64,000 nucleotides of DNA, taken from contig JBFLJU010000001.1 in the NCBI GenBank assembly GCA_040743155.1, positions 1,426,001 to 1,490,000 of the forward strand. Reading direction: 5' to 3'. Both the position numbers and the translations under genes were made by a program. Shown here piece after piece: positions 47,275-57,405 of the stretch. Positions within the stretch are counted from its first letter, which is position 1. Every line of letters begins with the position of its first letter. Below the pieces are notes generated by a model that worked only from the letters and a program-made list of their open reading frames with translations, was not told the origin of the DNA and did no database searches. Source of the stretch: Cycloclasticus sp. Its GTDB lineage: Bacteria > Pseudomonadota > Gammaproteobacteria > Methylococcales > Cycloclasticaceae.

Positions 47275-49518
47275 TTATTCTTTAATGACTAATTCAATAC
47301 CATCCGGATTTTGATAACCCCTAGGAAGTTTCGCACCACGCTGAGCTCGCTTACCCCGGTATACATCTAAGTCAGAAAGTTTGAGGTTTATGTGCCGTTT
47401 CCCCGCATGAATACGAATAGCTTGCTGTTCATTCACTACACAAAAGCCCAGCACAGCATCATCACTCGATTTTAGATCTTTGCTTGGTATTTGAATGAGC
47501 TTATTACCCTTACCTCTGGATAGTTCAGGCACCTCATTCACTGGAAAGATTAATAGCCGCCCTTGTTTACTAACAATGGCAACAAGGCCTTCTTGACCCT
47601 CAAATAATGTTGGTGATAACACTTGTGAACCTTGCGGTAAGGACAGTAATGCCTTGCCTGCTTTATTCTTTGTATAAAGTTCACTCAATTGAGTAACAAA
47701 GCCATAACCAGCATCAGATGCCAACATAACACTTTCGTCTTTCCCCGCTATTACATCGGTAAACATCGCGCCGGCTGCTGGTTTTAAATTGCCGGTTAAG
47801 GGTTCACCTTGGCCACGCGCTGAAGGCAAGTTATGCACAGCTTGGTTATATACTCGCCCTGTCGAATCTAGGAAATAGACCAAACTATTACTGCGCCCTC
47901 TGGCCGACGATAAGTACTCATCACCTGACCTAAAGGTCAGACTTTTTGGCTCAATATCGTGTCCTTTGGCAGCGCGCACCCAGCCTTTTTGTGAAATAAC
48001 AATCGTCATCGCTTCATTTGGAATAAGCGCTCGCTCATCGAGTGCTTGCGCCGCCTCTCTAATCACTATCGGTGAGCGTCTTGCATCACCATAAAGTTCC
48101 GCGTCTGCTTGAATTTCCTTTTTAACCAAGGTGCGTAGACGTTGCTTGGAGCCCAATATTTTCTCCAACCCATCACGTTCCTTTGCCAACTCGTCTTGTT
48201 CAGCGCGAATTTTAAACTCTTCTAATTTAGCTAATTGTCTTAATTTTATTTCTAAAATCGCGTGCGCTTGCACATCGCTAATACCAAAACGCGCCATTAA
48301 CGCTGCTTTTGGCTTATCTTCTTCCCTGATAATTTTAATCACTTCATCAATGTTCAAATAAGCGATTAATAGACCGTCTAGTATATGCAAACGGTCATTT
48401 ACTTTATCTAAACGATAATCCAGCCGTTTTCTAACCGTTTCAATTCGGTAACTAAGCCATTCGGTTAACATCACCTTTAAATTTTTAACCTGTGGTTTGC
48501 CCGACAAGCCAATCACATTAAAGTTGACTCGGTAGCTACGTTCTAAATCGGTGGTCGCAAAAAGATGTGACATCAGTTGTTCAATATCCACTCGATTAGA
48601 ACGTGGAGAAATAACTAAACGCGTTGGATTTTCGTGATCCGACTCATCCCTTAGGTCTTCAACGATGGGTAATTTTTTTGCCTGCATTTGTGCGGCAATT
48701 TGTTCAAGCACTTTCGCACCCGACACTTGATATGGCAAAGCGGTAACAATAATCTGCCCCTGTTCCATTTCATAACACGCTCTTGCACGCAAACTACCTC
48801 GGCCCGTTTCATACATCGCACGAATATCTTCACTCGAGGTAATTATTTCGGCTTCAGTCGGAAAATCGGGGCCTTTAATATGCTCCAATAAAGTCGCCGT
48901 GTCTGCCTTTGGCTCGTCCAACAAACGAATACAAGCCGTTGCTACTTCATTCAAGTTATGTGGTGGAATATCAGTCGACATACCGACCGCAATGCCGGTT
49001 ACGCCGTTTAATAATAAATTAGGTAAACGGGCTGGCAATAAAACAGGTTCTTGTAGCGTGCCATCGAAATTATCTGTCCATTCAACCGTGCCCTGTCCTA
49101 ATTCGCTCAATAAGCTTTCAGCATAGGGTGCAAGGCGTGATTCGGTATAACGCATTGCCGCAAATGACTTAGGGTCATCCGCTGAGCCCCAGTTACCCTG
49201 ACCATCAACCAAGGGATAGCGATAAGCAAACGGTTGCGCCATATGCACCATCGCTTCATAACAAGCACTATCACCATGCGGGTGAAACTTACCCAATACA
49301 TCACCCACGGTTCTCGCTGATTTTTTAAACTTCGCCTGATTCGATAAGCCCAATTCAGACATCGCATACACAATCCGACGCTGAACAGGTTTTAAACCAT
49401 CCGCAATATGCGGTAATGCGCGATCAAGAATCACGTACATGGAATAGTCTAAATAGGCTTTTTCCGTAAATTCTTTTAACGGAAGCGTTTCAATATTTTC
49501 AAACTGTGTTTTGCTCAT
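47275..49518 (-). CDS. parC: DNA topoisomerase IV subunit A
   Basis: The 747-residue DNA-cleaving subunit of topoisomerase IV, which decatenates daughter chromosomes. The catalytic tyrosine is Tyr124 (AMRYTESRL). The quinolone-determining region keeps the susceptible residues Ser84 and Glu88 ([10 protein letters not shown]). C-terminal beta-pinwheel repeats are present. It lies 9 bp after parE on the same strand. Confidence 0.97.
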   Translation of the reverse strand: MSKTQFENIETLPLKEFTEKAYLDYSMYVILDRALPHIADGLKPVQRRIVYAMSELGLSNQAKFKKSARTVGDVLGKFHPHGDSACYEAMVHMAQPFAYRYPLVDGQGNWGSADDPKSFAAMRYTESRLAPYAESLLSELGQGTVEWTDNFDGTLQEPVLLPARLPNLLLNGVTGIAVGMSTDIPPHNLNEVATACIRLLDEPKADTATLLEHIKGPDFPTEAEIITSSEDIRAMYETGRGSLRARACYEMEQGQIIVTALPYQVSGAKVLEQIAAQMQAKKLPIVEDLRDESDHENPTRLVISPRSNRVDIEQLMSHLFATTDLERSYRVNFNVIGLSGKPQVKNLKVMLTEWLSYRIETVRKRLDYRLDKVNDRLHILDGLLIAYLNIDEVIKIIREEDKPKAALMARFGISDVQAHAILEIKLRQLAKLEEFKIRAEQDELAKERDGLEKILGSKQRLRTLVKKEIQADAELYGDARRSPIVIREAAQALDERALIPNEAMTIVISQKGWVRAAKGHDIEPKSLTFRSGDEYLSSARGRSNSLVYFLDSTGRVYNQAVHNLPSARGQGEPLTGNLKPAAGAMFTDVIAGKDESVMLASDAGYGFVTQLSELYTKNKAGKALLSLPQGSQVLSPTLFEGQEGLVAIVSKQGRLLIFPVNEVPELSRGKGNKLIQIPSKDLKSSDDAVLGFCVVNEQQAIRIHAGKRHINLKLSDLDVYRGKRAQRGAKLPRGYQNPDGIELVIKE

Positions 49519-49527
49519 ACGTCTTCT

Positions 49528-51414
49528 CTATATATCCGCCAAATTACCACTTTCTTCTAACCACGCTTTGCGATCAGGTGCGCGCTTTTTCGCCAACAGC
49601 ATATCCATCTTGGCATGTGTCTCATCGCCGTTTTCCATACCTAGCCTAACTAGGCGACGTGTATCGGGATCTAGCGTTGTGACGCGTAATTGTGACGGGT
49701 TCATTTCACCCAATCCTTTAAAACGCTGTACATTAATTTTACCTTTTAACTTTTCAGCGGCTATACGGTCTAATACACCTTCTTTTTCAGCATCATCCAA
49801 GGCATAAAACACCTGTTTGCCAACATCAATACGGTACAACGGCGGCATCGCGACATAAATATGCCCCGCTTCTACCAAGTGCCCAAAATGACGAACAAAT
49901 AATGCGCACAATAAGGTCGCAATGTGTAGCCCGTCCGAGTCCGCATCCGCGAGTATACAAATTTTGTTGTAGCGCAGGGCTTTCAAATTTGGCGAGCCGG
50001 GCTCTACGCCTATCGCCACCGAAATATCATGTACTTCCTGCGACGCCAATACGTCCACAGGATCAACTTCCCAAGTATTCAATATTTTCCCGCGTAACGG
50101 CATAATCGCTTGAAATTCACGATCCCGCGCTTGCTTAGCGGAGCCACCCGCAGAATCGCCTTCCACTAAAAATATCTCAGAACGATCGGAATCTTGTGAT
50201 GAGCAATCGGCTAATTTCCCGGGCAAAGCAGGCCCCGAGGTAACCTTTTTACGAATAACTTTCTTACCCGCTCGCTGTCTATTTTGCGCGCGTTGAATGG
50301 CAATTTGCGCAATTTCTTCACCAATCGCTGGGTGCTGATTTAACCATAAACTAAAACTGTCTTTCGCCACACCCGATACAAATGCCGCGCACTCACGCGA
50401 AGTTAAACGTTCTTTTGTTTGCCCTGAAAACTGTGGATCTTCTAGCTTAATAGACAATACGTAATGGCATCGCTCCCAGACATCATCCGGCGTAATTTTA
50501 ACGCCTCGCGGTAATAAAGATTGGAACTCACAAAACTCTCGCACCGCTTCGGTTAAACCCGTACGCAAACCGTTAACATGTGTACCACCTTGCGCAGTTG
50601 GCACCAAGTTCACATAACTTTCGGTTATTCCCTCTCCTGCATCAGTTGACCACGCTAACGCCCATTCAACCGACTCACGCTCGCTGTTAGCAGAAAATAA
50701 AAATCCTTCCGGTGGTAATAAAGTGAGGTGCTTTAGCTGACCGAGCAAGTAGTCTGTCAGACCATTTTCGTAATACCATTCTAGCTTCTCAGCACTGCCT
50801 TCGTCATGCAAGGTGATCCGCAGCCCCGGACAAAGTACCGCTTTAGCGCGCAATACATGCTTGAGTTTTGAAAGTGAGACTTTAGGCGTATCAAAATAAC
50901 TAGGCTCAGGCTTAAAACGCACGGAAGTTCCTGTATTTTTCTTCCCTACCGTTCCAAGCTCAACTAAATCGGAGACTTTATCGCCGTTTTCAAAAGCCAT
51001 ATGCCAACGTATTCCGTCTCGCTTAACCTCAACATCAACACGGCTAGACAGAGCATTAACAACTGAAATACCGACACCGTGTAAACCGCCTGAAAATTGA
51101 TAGTTTTTATTGGAAAACTTACCGCCTGCATGCAGCCTGGTAAGAATCAACTCAATACCCGGCACAGCATGTTCTGGGTGAATATCCACCGGCATCCCAC
51201 GGCCATCATCCACTATTTCTATGGCACCATCTTTAGACAGTACCACATCAATTTTTGATGCAAAACCGGCTATCGCTTCATCCACACTGTTATCCAGAAC
51301 TTCTTGCACAAGGTGGTTTGGGCGAACCGTATCGGTATACATACCGGGGCGTTTTTTAACCGGGTCAAGCCCGCTTAACACCTCAATGTCAGAGGCACTG
51401 TATTGACTGCTCAT
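49528..51414 (-). CDS. parE: DNA topoisomerase IV subunit B
   Basis: The 628-residue ATPase subunit. The GHKL ATP site shows EVLDNSVDEAIAGF and GGLHGVGISVVNALS. The TOPRIM domain has LVEGDSAGGSAKQARDR and ILADADSDGLHIATL, and the C-terminus contains QRFKGLGEMNPSQL. The specific length and missing GyrB insertion distinguish it from gyrB. It is upstream of parC in one operon. Confidence 0.97.
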   Translation of the reverse strand: MSSQYSASDIEVLSGLDPVKKRPGMYTDTVRPNHLVQEVLDNSVDEAIAGFASKIDVVLSKDGAIEIVDDGRGMPVDIHPEHAVPGIELILTRLHAGGKFSNKNYQFSGGLHGVGISVVNALSSRVDVEVKRDGIRWHMAFENGDKVSDLVELGTVGKKNTGTSVRFKPEPSYFDTPKVSLSKLKHVLRAKAVLCPGLRITLHDEGSAEKLEWYYENGLTDYLLGQLKHLTLLPPEGFLFSANSERESVEWALAWSTDAGEGITESYVNLVPTAQGGTHVNGLRTGLTEAVREFCEFQSLLPRGVKITPDDVWERCHYVLSIKLEDPQFSGQTKERLTSRECAAFVSGVAKDSFSLWLNQHPAIGEEIAQIAIQRAQNRQRAGKKVIRKKVTSGPALPGKLADCSSQDSDRSEIFLVEGDSAGGSAKQARDREFQAIMPLRGKILNTWEVDPVDVLASQEVHDISVAIGVEPGSPNLKALRYNKICILADADSDGLHIATLLCALFVRHFGHLVEAGHIYVAMPPLYRIDVGKQVFYALDDAEKEGVLDRIAAEKLKGKINVQRFKGLGEMNPSQLRVTTLDPDTRRLVRLGMENGDETHAKMDMLLAKKRAPDRKAWLEESGNLADI

Positions 51415-51598
51415 AAAATGGTTTTTACCGTCTATAATTAATGGTTTTCAACGTCGGCAGATCATATCATTTCGCCTCATTGCCACAATCTTTTTTAAGC
51501 TGCATTTTAAATTAAACGTTTATCTGAGAATCAGCTATTATTCCAAGGACGCTTAGTTTCCTTCGCCCTAAAAAAAAATTTGCTACTTAGTATCCAAT

Positions 51599-54592
51599 AT
51601 GGAAAAAGAACTACTAGAAAAAATTGATCAGATACTTCATTTACCTTTATCTGATTACCATAAGTTAAAACTTGTCTTACGCCAAACGCTTAAAGCACTG
51701 CGTGCAGATAGATGCTGGTTACTTTACCCTTGTCGCCAAAACGCCGACAAGTTCCTCGTTCCCATTGAAGAAACAACGCCTGATTATCCAGGTGCCAGTC
51801 AGATAAAAGCATATATACCTGCCGGTGTAGTATTTGAAGATATTGCTCGAGTCACACTGACTTCCACGGAGTCTGTTAGCTTTGATTTGTCATCACCCCT
51901 GTGTCAAGTTGCAGCAAGTGGCTATGAACTATACAAAATAAAATCTCAAATGGCCTGTCAAATACCCATCAAGGGGGCTGAGACTTGGGCCATAGGAATT
52001 CATCATTGCGCAGAAAGCCAAGAGCATTCTGACGAAGAAAAAAACCTATTAACCGCCGTTGCAAAAAGAATAAGTCACACGCTCAAAGGCCTACTTGACA
52101 TTCCCAACTTAGTTAACGCTGCAGAATTGTCTACCGAGATTCTTGATAACGGCCCTTTAGCACAAGTTATATATAATCTTGAGCGTCAAGTTGTTTATGC
52201 CAATAACGCGTATTGTGATATGAACCAACGCCCATTATCTGAAATGATTCATCAATATGGAGAACAGTTTTTAAGCAAAGAAAAGCAACACCTATTCAAA
52301 GAATTTTTCGACGAAATTAAAGCAACTGGTCATGGTTTCGCTAAAGGTCAAAAAATCACCGGAGACGGGCAGCTCATTCACACCGAAAACACCGGCACAC
52401 TTATAACTTACAACGGTGAGCCCCATTACCTTATTACCGCGAAAGATATTACCCGTGAAACAAAAAGTCGTAACGACTTACATGACACCCTAGATATACA
52501 ACACGCTATTCTTGAAGCGACTGATGATGGCGTACTTGTTGAGGACAGCCACAGAAACATCATTGCAATCAATCAAAATTTTTATGATTACTTCAAAATA
52601 ACCCCGGTCCAAAATAATGGCGACATTAAAACACTGGATTTATTAACCGCTGGTTTACCCGTCTTGCATAACCCAGAAGAAATCAAACCTATCGTCACAA
52701 AACTTCACCCAACGTCTAAAGAGAGAAACCTAGCTACCCTCCACTTATTGGACGGCACAATTTTACACATGGATTCATTTCCGCTGATTCATCTTGACCA
52801 GATTAAAGGCCGGGTTTGGTATTTTAAAAATATCACTAAAACGGTACGTTCCACCCAAGCCTTAGAAAACGCTCTCGATATTCACCGTGCCATCATGGAC
52901 GCCTCAGACGATGGCCTATTGGTTGAAGACACAAACAGGCGAATCATTAGCGTTAATCAAGTTTTCCTTGAAACCTTCGACATCCAAATTGAAGCAAGTC
53001 AGATTAAAGGAAAAACAGCACCGGAGGTCTTCACAATGGGTGCTCACCTTATATCCAACACTGAAGAAGCTAACAATATAGTTTTCAATCTCTCGCCAAC
53101 AAAAAATGAAAAGACAAGCACTAAAATATATTTAAAAGATGATTCTATTTTAGACCTAACGTCGTTTCCATTAATACGTGATAACACCATTCACGGGCGA
53201 GTTTGGTATTTTAAAAACATTACTGAAAAACATAATTTAACTGAAAAGTTAAGTTTTGAAGCCACGCATGATTCACTGACAAAATTAACAAACCGACGTG
53301 GCTTTGATGAAAAGTTAAAACAGGTCATCAAGCAGATAGAGACCGATAATGCCGCACACGCCTTACTGTATTTAGATTTAGACCAGTTTAAAATCATCAA
53401 TGACACCTCTGGTCATAGCGCAGGAGACATTGCCCTCATTGAAGTGAGTAAGCTTCTGAGTAGTTTACTTCGTCAAGCAGATCTTCTGGCTCGCGTTGGC
53501 GGTGATGAGTTTTCTATTCTTCTACCAAATTGTTCGCTTAATATGGCAAAGAAAATTGGAGAAAAAATATGTCAGTCAATTGATGAATACGTATTTTCTT
53601 GGGAAGGCAATGAGTATCACTTAGGTGTTAGCATCGGCATCATTAGTCTGGATTGCACTGTAGACTCTTATGAAGACGCTTTGAAATTAGCCGACACCTC
53701 ATGCTACCTTGCTAAAGAAGCAGGCCGAAACCGCATTCACGTTCATACCACATCCGACCAAGCTGTTATGCAACGGCTCCAACAAGGCAACGTTGTTAGC
53801 CAAATTCAAGAAGCATTGAGAACTGACCAGTTTGTCTGCTATCTACAAAAAATTTGCCCCGTTAAAACCGGTAACGATAAATACTCCAACTTAAGCATTT
53901 ATGAAGTACTCGTTCGAATGCTCGACCAAAAGGGAGTCCTCGTGGCCCCGTTCGTTTTCCTACCCGCCGCCGAACGCTACAAGTTAATGCACAAAATTGA
54001 TCATTGGGTTATAGAAAATAGCATTCAAAATATGGCTGAGATTCAAGATCAGATCGGCTGCCTTAGCATCAACCTGTCTGGGCAAACTATCGCTCATGAA
54101 GACACCTATGACGTCATCGTCAATGTTATTGAGCGTTCCGGCATGCCTACTAATAAACTGTGTTTTGAAATTACTGAAACGGCCGCTATCTCGAATCCAC
54201 AAGTAGGCATTGAATTCCTTAATAAACTACGCGCGCTCGGCTGTAAAATTGCCCTTGATGACTTTGGCACCGGTTTATCCTCATACGAATACTTAAAAAA
54301 ACTACCCGCTGATATTCTAAAGATTGACGGTCAATTTATTAAAGGCATGCTGACGGATGAACTAGACCTTGCAATGGTAAAATCCATTAATGAGATTGGC
54401 CACCTCATGGGTAAAAAGACCGTTGGTGAATTTGTAGAAAATGCCGAAATTTTTGACCAATTAAAAGAAATCGGCGTTGACTACGCGCAGGGCTATCATC
54501 TACATAAACCTTGCAGCATGCAAAGTGTAATAGAGGAACAACGGCTAGCGACTGGTACGACTAATCTAAATCTGCAGTCAACGAGTCTCTGA
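51599..54592 (+). CDS. GAF-PAS-PAS-PAS-GGDEF-EAL cyclic-di-GMP signalling protein
   Basis: A 997-residue cytoplasmic sensor without membrane segments. Domains: GAF-like (about 20-165), PAS (about 175-295), two closely related PAS domains (about 298-420 and 424-545), GGDEF (about 550-710) and EAL (about 735-980). The PAS pair looks like an internal duplication (both end with GRVWYFKNIT). The cyclase motif GGDEF is intact. The phosphodiesterase has EVL in place of EAL but keeps its glutamate, plus EITETAA, DDFGTGLSSYEYL and GEFVEN, so both activities are possible. The 3' end overlaps the convergent DUF3501 gene by 32 bp. Signal sensed is unknown. Confidence 0.93.
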   Translation: MEKELLEKIDQILHLPLSDYHKLKLVLRQTLKALRADRCWLLYPCRQNADKFLVPIEETTPDYPGASQIKAYIPAGVVFEDIARVTLTSTESVSFDLSSPLCQVAASGYELYKIKSQMACQIPIKGAETWAIGIHHCAESQEHSDEEKNLLTAVAKRISHTLKGLLDIPNLVNAAELSTEILDNGPLAQVIYNLERQVVYANNAYCDMNQRPLSEMIHQYGEQFLSKEKQHLFKEFFDEIKATGHGFAKGQKITGDGQLIHTENTGTLITYNGEPHYLITAKDITRETKSRNDLHDTLDIQHAILEATDDGVLVEDSHRNIIAINQNFYDYFKITPVQNNGDIKTLDLLTAGLPVLHNPEEIKPIVTKLHPTSKERNLATLHLLDGTILHMDSFPLIHLDQIKGRVWYFKNITKTVRSTQALENALDIHRAIMDASDDGLLVEDTNRRIISVNQVFLETFDIQIEASQIKGKTAPEVFTMGAHLISNTEEANNIVFNLSPTKNEKTSTKIYLKDDSILDLTSFPLIRDNTIHGRVWYFKNITEKHNLTEKLSFEATHDSLTKLTNRRGFDEKLKQVIKQIETDNAAHALLYLDLDQFKIINDTSGHSAGDIALIEVSKLLSSLLRQADLLARVGGDEFSILLPNCSLNMAKKIGEKICQSIDEYVFSWEGNEYHLGVSIGIISLDCTVDSYEDALKLADTSCYLAKEAGRNRIHVHTTSDQAVMQRLQQGNVVSQIQEALRTDQFVCYLQKICPVKTGNDKYSNLSIYEVLVRMLDQKGVLVAPFVFLPAAERYKLMHKIDHWVIENSIQNMAEIQDQIGCLSINLSGQTIAHEDTYDVIVNVIERSGMPTNKLCFEITETAAISNPQVGIEFLNKLRALGCKIALDDFGTGLSSYEYLKKLPADILKIDGQFIKGMLTDELDLAMVKSINEIGHLMGKKTVGEFVENAEIFDQLKEIGVDYAQGYHLHKPCSMQSVIEEQRLATGTTNLNLQSTSL

Positions 54593-55142
54593 TGTTATCC
54601 GCTATCTTAATTTTCTGTTGGTACGCCGCATGATCAACACCCGCATGAATTGCGGTACCTTTTTTAGCCGCTTCCACCATTTTGTCCGTTAGTTCAAAGC
54701 GTAAAAAATGCACCGATGAGGTTTTTTCTTCTGTTTCGCGTTCCAAATCTTCGTTTGCAATCGGAAAAACTTTTTCATAACCATCAACCTGAACCCAAGT
54801 CGCACGTTCGATACCAATCATCTTTCCCAGTGCCACTTTACGATCATCAATATCATCAAACTGAATCATCATCGTTACCTTCCAGTTGCTACCATCAGGA
54901 ATTAACGGATTGTACGTTTCAATTTCTTCCATAATGCCAGCCGATTCGAATATCTTTTCTGCACGTAGCATCTCTTGAACTTGGTAATGCATAGTCAAGT
55001 TATCTTCGAAGTGTAAGCTGATATTTTCACCTATCTGCACAATTCTATTTTTTTTATGTGCCCGCACGTTTTTTCTAAACTCAGGTCTTAGGTTTGAATA
55101 TTCTTCCAAACTATATAATTCATCTTTTACTAATTTCTTCAT
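54561..55142 (-). CDS. DUF3501 family protein
   Basis: A 193-residue soluble protein with the DUF3501 pattern: N-terminal LYSLEEYSNLRPEFRKNV, the strand IVQIGENISLHFED, then RAEKIFESAGIMEEIETYN and DGSNWKVTMMIQFDD. No enzymatic motif or cofactor site is evident. It is the third gene of the rubrerythrin/HdrD-like cluster, starting 16 bp after the Fe-S gene, and shows recurring linkage to such genes in other proteobacteria as far as I recall. Its function is unknown. Confidence 0.85.
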   Translation of the reverse strand: MKKLVKDELYSLEEYSNLRPEFRKNVRAHKKNRIVQIGENISLHFEDNLTMHYQVQEMLRAEKIFESAGIMEEIETYNPLIPDGSNWKVTMMIQFDDIDDRKVALGKMIGIERATWVQVDGYEKVFPIANEDLERETEEKTSSVHFLRFELTDKMVEAAKKGTAIHAGVDHAAYQQKIKIADNIRDSLTADLD

Positions 55143-55158
55143 TATCGGTTCCTTGGGC

Positions 55159-56484
55159 TTAAATCCCGTATGCTTGTCGTAACAAGCTGATTGGGTTCTT
55201 TACGTTTGCAGTATCGTCTAGAGCTTCAGCAATATGATCTGCAGCCATTGGACAGTCACTGGAGAAGACGTCTGCTTCGGCTTTTTTTACACGATTGATG
55301 ACTGGCTTGGCAATTTTTTTGGAAATCTCGTGGAACTCGCTCTTTAGCGCATAAGTCCCATCGTGCCCCGAACATCGTTCAATCGCATTAACCGATGTAT
55401 TTGGGATCAACTCCAACAACTCTTTTGTCTTTAAGCCAATATTTTGTACCCGCAAATGACAAGCGACTTGGTACGAAACAGTACCTAATGCATCTTTAAA
55501 GTTTGTTTCTAATAAACTCGCTTTATGCCGAAGCATCAAATATTCAAATGGATCAAAAATAGCATCACGAACTTTTGCAACATCCGCATCATCTGGAAAC
55601 ATCAACGGTAGTTCCTGCTTAAACATCAACACACAAGAAGGCACCGGCGCAATCACATCCCAACCATCATTAATTAATTTGATAAGCTGGGGAATATTGT
55701 TATTTTTAAGCCGTTCAACTTCCTCTAAGTCGCCAAGTTCAAGCTTAGGCATGCCACAGCAACTCTCTTGAGTTGCCATCGTAACGGCTACTTTATTGTG
55801 CTCAAGCACTGCGACTAAATCATTCACTAAATCGGGGCGATTGTAGTTGCCATAACAAGTCGTGAAAATAGCTACTTTACCCGTGGTCTGATCACAAGTA
55901 ACAGGACTAATCGCTGCGTGCTCGCGTTTGTTAAACTGTTTTCTCGCGGTATCACTGTGATAGTCAGGAATAACTGCATCAGGGTGAATCCCCAGTTGGC
56001 TGTCTAATAAACGTCTAACCGCGCTATTCTTATTTGCAGCATTTACCACATTGACCAGAATAGGAATGGACGCTAATTTACCTAGCTTATCGGTTGACGT
56101 AATCAATTTATCACGTCTTTTCACTTCATCTTTTTTATACTTAACCGCTTTCGCGCGAAGCATTAAGTGGGGGAAATCCAAGTCCCATTCATGAGGCGGC
56201 ACATAGGGGCATTTCGACATAAAGCACATGTCACATAGGTAGCAATTATCCACCACATCCCAATAAACTTTTTTATCGACACTGTCGAGTTCCATCGTTT
56301 CCGATTCATCAATGACATCGAATAACAGAGGGAATGCATTACATAAGTTAAAGCAACGTCGACATCCGTGGCAGATATCAAACACACGGTCTAATTCGTG
56401 AAATAAATTGGCTTCGTTATAGAAATCTGGATTTTTCCAATCCAGTGGATGACGTGTTGGAGCTTCTAAACTACCTTCTCTCAT
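55159..56484 (-). CDS. HdrD/GlpC-like Fe-S oxidoreductase (CCG domain)
   Basis: A 441-residue protein with two [4Fe-4S] ferredoxin-type sites: Cys38, 41, 44, 48 (CHGCRRCFNLC) and Cys81, 84, 87, 92 (CYLCDMCFMSKC). Two CCG-type cysteine-rich domains follow. The first has a full CCG at Cys242-Cys243 (ESCCGMPKLE). The second has Cys342 and CSGHDG at 371, a one-cysteine variant. There is no transmembrane segment. It resembles heterodisulfide reductase HdrD and GlpC subunits and probably carries electrons to or from a partner. Position between rubrerythrin and DUF3501 suggests a role in peroxide reduction, which is inference. Confidence 0.88.
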   Translation of the reverse strand: MREGSLEAPTRHPLDWKNPDFYNEANLFHELDRVFDICHGCRRCFNLCNAFPLLFDVIDESETMELDSVDKKVYWDVVDNCYLCDMCFMSKCPYVPPHEWDLDFPHLMLRAKAVKYKKDEVKRRDKLITSTDKLGKLASIPILVNVVNAANKNSAVRRLLDSQLGIHPDAVIPDYHSDTARKQFNKREHAAISPVTCDQTTGKVAIFTTCYGNYNRPDLVNDLVAVLEHNKVAVTMATQESCCGMPKLELGDLEEVERLKNNNIPQLIKLINDGWDVIAPVPSCVLMFKQELPLMFPDDADVAKVRDAIFDPFEYLMLRHKASLLETNFKDALGTVSYQVACHLRVQNIGLKTKELLELIPNTSVNAIERCSGHDGTYALKSEFHEISKKIAKPVINRVKKAEADVFSSDCPMAADHIAEALDDTANVKNPISLLRQAYGI

Positions 56485-56503
56485 GTTCTATTCTCCAAGA
56501 AAA

Positions 56504-56529
56504 AAGGAGGGCACGCGCGTACCCTCCTT
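56504..56529 (-). terminator. Intrinsic terminator/attenuator after rubrerythrin
   Basis: The stem AAGGAGGG-AC/GT-CCCTCCTT with one wobble has a short GCGC loop. On the minus strand it is followed by a T6 run (complement of aaaaaa at 56499-56504). It lies between rubrerythrin and the Fe-S gene, so read-through would set a higher rubrerythrin to Fe-S protein ratio. Confidence 0.78.
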
Positions 56530-56545
56530 CTTAAATTACAGCAAA

Positions 56546-56965
56546 CTAAGCGTTTAAAGAATCTAACGCCTTTTGGAAACGGTTCGCGTGTGAACGTTCC
56601 GCTTTTGCTAATGTTTCAAACCAATCAGCAATCTCATCGTGACCTTCATCACGTGCTGTTTTAGCCATACCTGGGTACATGTCTGTGTACTCATGAGTTT
56701 CGCCAGCAATAGCTGCTTTAAGGTTGTCTTCTGTAGCACCAATCGGTAAACCAGTCGCTGGATCACCTGTTTCTTCTAAATACTCAAGATGACCGTGCGC
56801 ATGGCCCGTTTCACCTTCAGCAGTTGAACGAAAAACAGCTGATACATCGTTATATCCTTCGACGTCTGCTTTGCTTGCGAAATATAAATAACGACGGTTT
56901 GCTTGTGACTCACCTGAAAACGCGTCTTTTAAATTCTGTTCTGTTTGAGAACCTTTAAGTGACAT
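56546..56965 (-). CDS. Rubrerythrin (diiron domain only)
   Basis: A 139-residue ferritin-like diiron protein that reduces hydrogen peroxide. Ligand motifs are visible in GESQANRRY, EGETGHAHGH, GETHEYTDMY and KAERSHANRF. The usual C-terminal rubredoxin domain (two CxxC pairs) is missing; the protein contains no cysteine. It therefore needs an external electron donor, perhaps the adjacent Fe-S protein. A strong promoter with two palindromes lies upstream. Confidence 0.95.
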   Translation of the reverse strand: MSLKGSQTEQNLKDAFSGESQANRRYLYFASKADVEGYNDVSAVFRSTAEGETGHAHGHLEYLEETGDPATGLPIGATEDNLKAAIAGETHEYTDMYPGMAKTARDEGHDEIADWFETLAKAERSHANRFQKALDSLNA

Positions 56966-57002
56966 AGTAATTCCTCTTTGTTGAATGATATCAATTCTAC
57001 CT

Positions 57003-57017
57003 TTAGACTAGGTCTAA
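57003..57017. promoter_or_regulatory. Inverted repeat TTAGAC-N3-GTCTAA, candidate operator
   Basis: A perfect 6-bp inverted repeat with a 3-base spacer, 11 bp downstream of the rubrerythrin -10 hexamer and so at or just after the transcription start. A repressor here would block the promoter. The regulator cannot be named from sequence; a redox or Fe-S-type (Rrf2) factor is one possibility. Confidence 0.5.
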
Positions 57018-57027
57018 GAGTAAGTTC

Positions 57028-57056
57028 AAGATACGTTACTGATTAAAACATGTCAA
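57028..57056 (-). promoter_or_regulatory. Sigma-70 promoter of the rubrerythrin cluster
   Basis: On the minus strand a perfect TTGACA (57051-57056), 17-bp spacer, then TATCTT (57028-57033). The start codon is 63 bp downstream. Confidence 0.78.
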
Positions 57057-57070
57057 CATCATCGATGATG
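57057..57070. promoter_or_regulatory. 14-bp perfect palindrome next to the -35 element
   Basis: CATCATCGATGATG, a perfect self-complementary sequence touching the -35 hexamer. It may bind an activator of the rubrerythrin gene, or serve the divergent xseB side. Inference only. Confidence 0.45.
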
Positions 57071-57158
57071 ACTTAAATCCGTATAATGATGTAAAAAAAC
57101 AAGCATATTCCATCGGTACGGTAACGTATTTCCTCTAATAAAATCAATTTAACAGATC

Positions 57159-57383
57159 ATGGCTAAAGCAAAAAAACTCAACTTAGAATCCTCGCTTCAA
57201 TCACTAGAAGAACTTGTTGATCGCATGGAAAATGGCGGCTTAAGTTTAGAAGAATCACTAAAGGAATTTGAACAAGGCATTAAGTTGATCCAATCTTGCC
57301 AAAGCGCTCTGACTGACGCCGAACAAAAAGTTGAAATTTTATTGAGTAAATCCGCCCTCGCTAAACCTGTTGATTTTAATTAA
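57159..57383 (+). CDS. xseB: Exodeoxyribonuclease VII small subunit
   Basis: A 74-residue helical protein with the family signature [20 protein letters not shown] and [16 protein letters not shown]. It binds the XseA large subunit, encoded elsewhere. It leads the xseB-ispA-dxs series common in proteobacteria; ispA starts 22 bp later. Confidence 0.95.
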   Translation: MAKAKKLNLESSLQSLEELVDRMENGGLSLEESLKEFEQGIKLIQSCQSALTDAEQKVEILLSKSALAKPVDFN

Positions 57384-57405
57384 ACAACCTTGACACCTGC
57401 TACTC

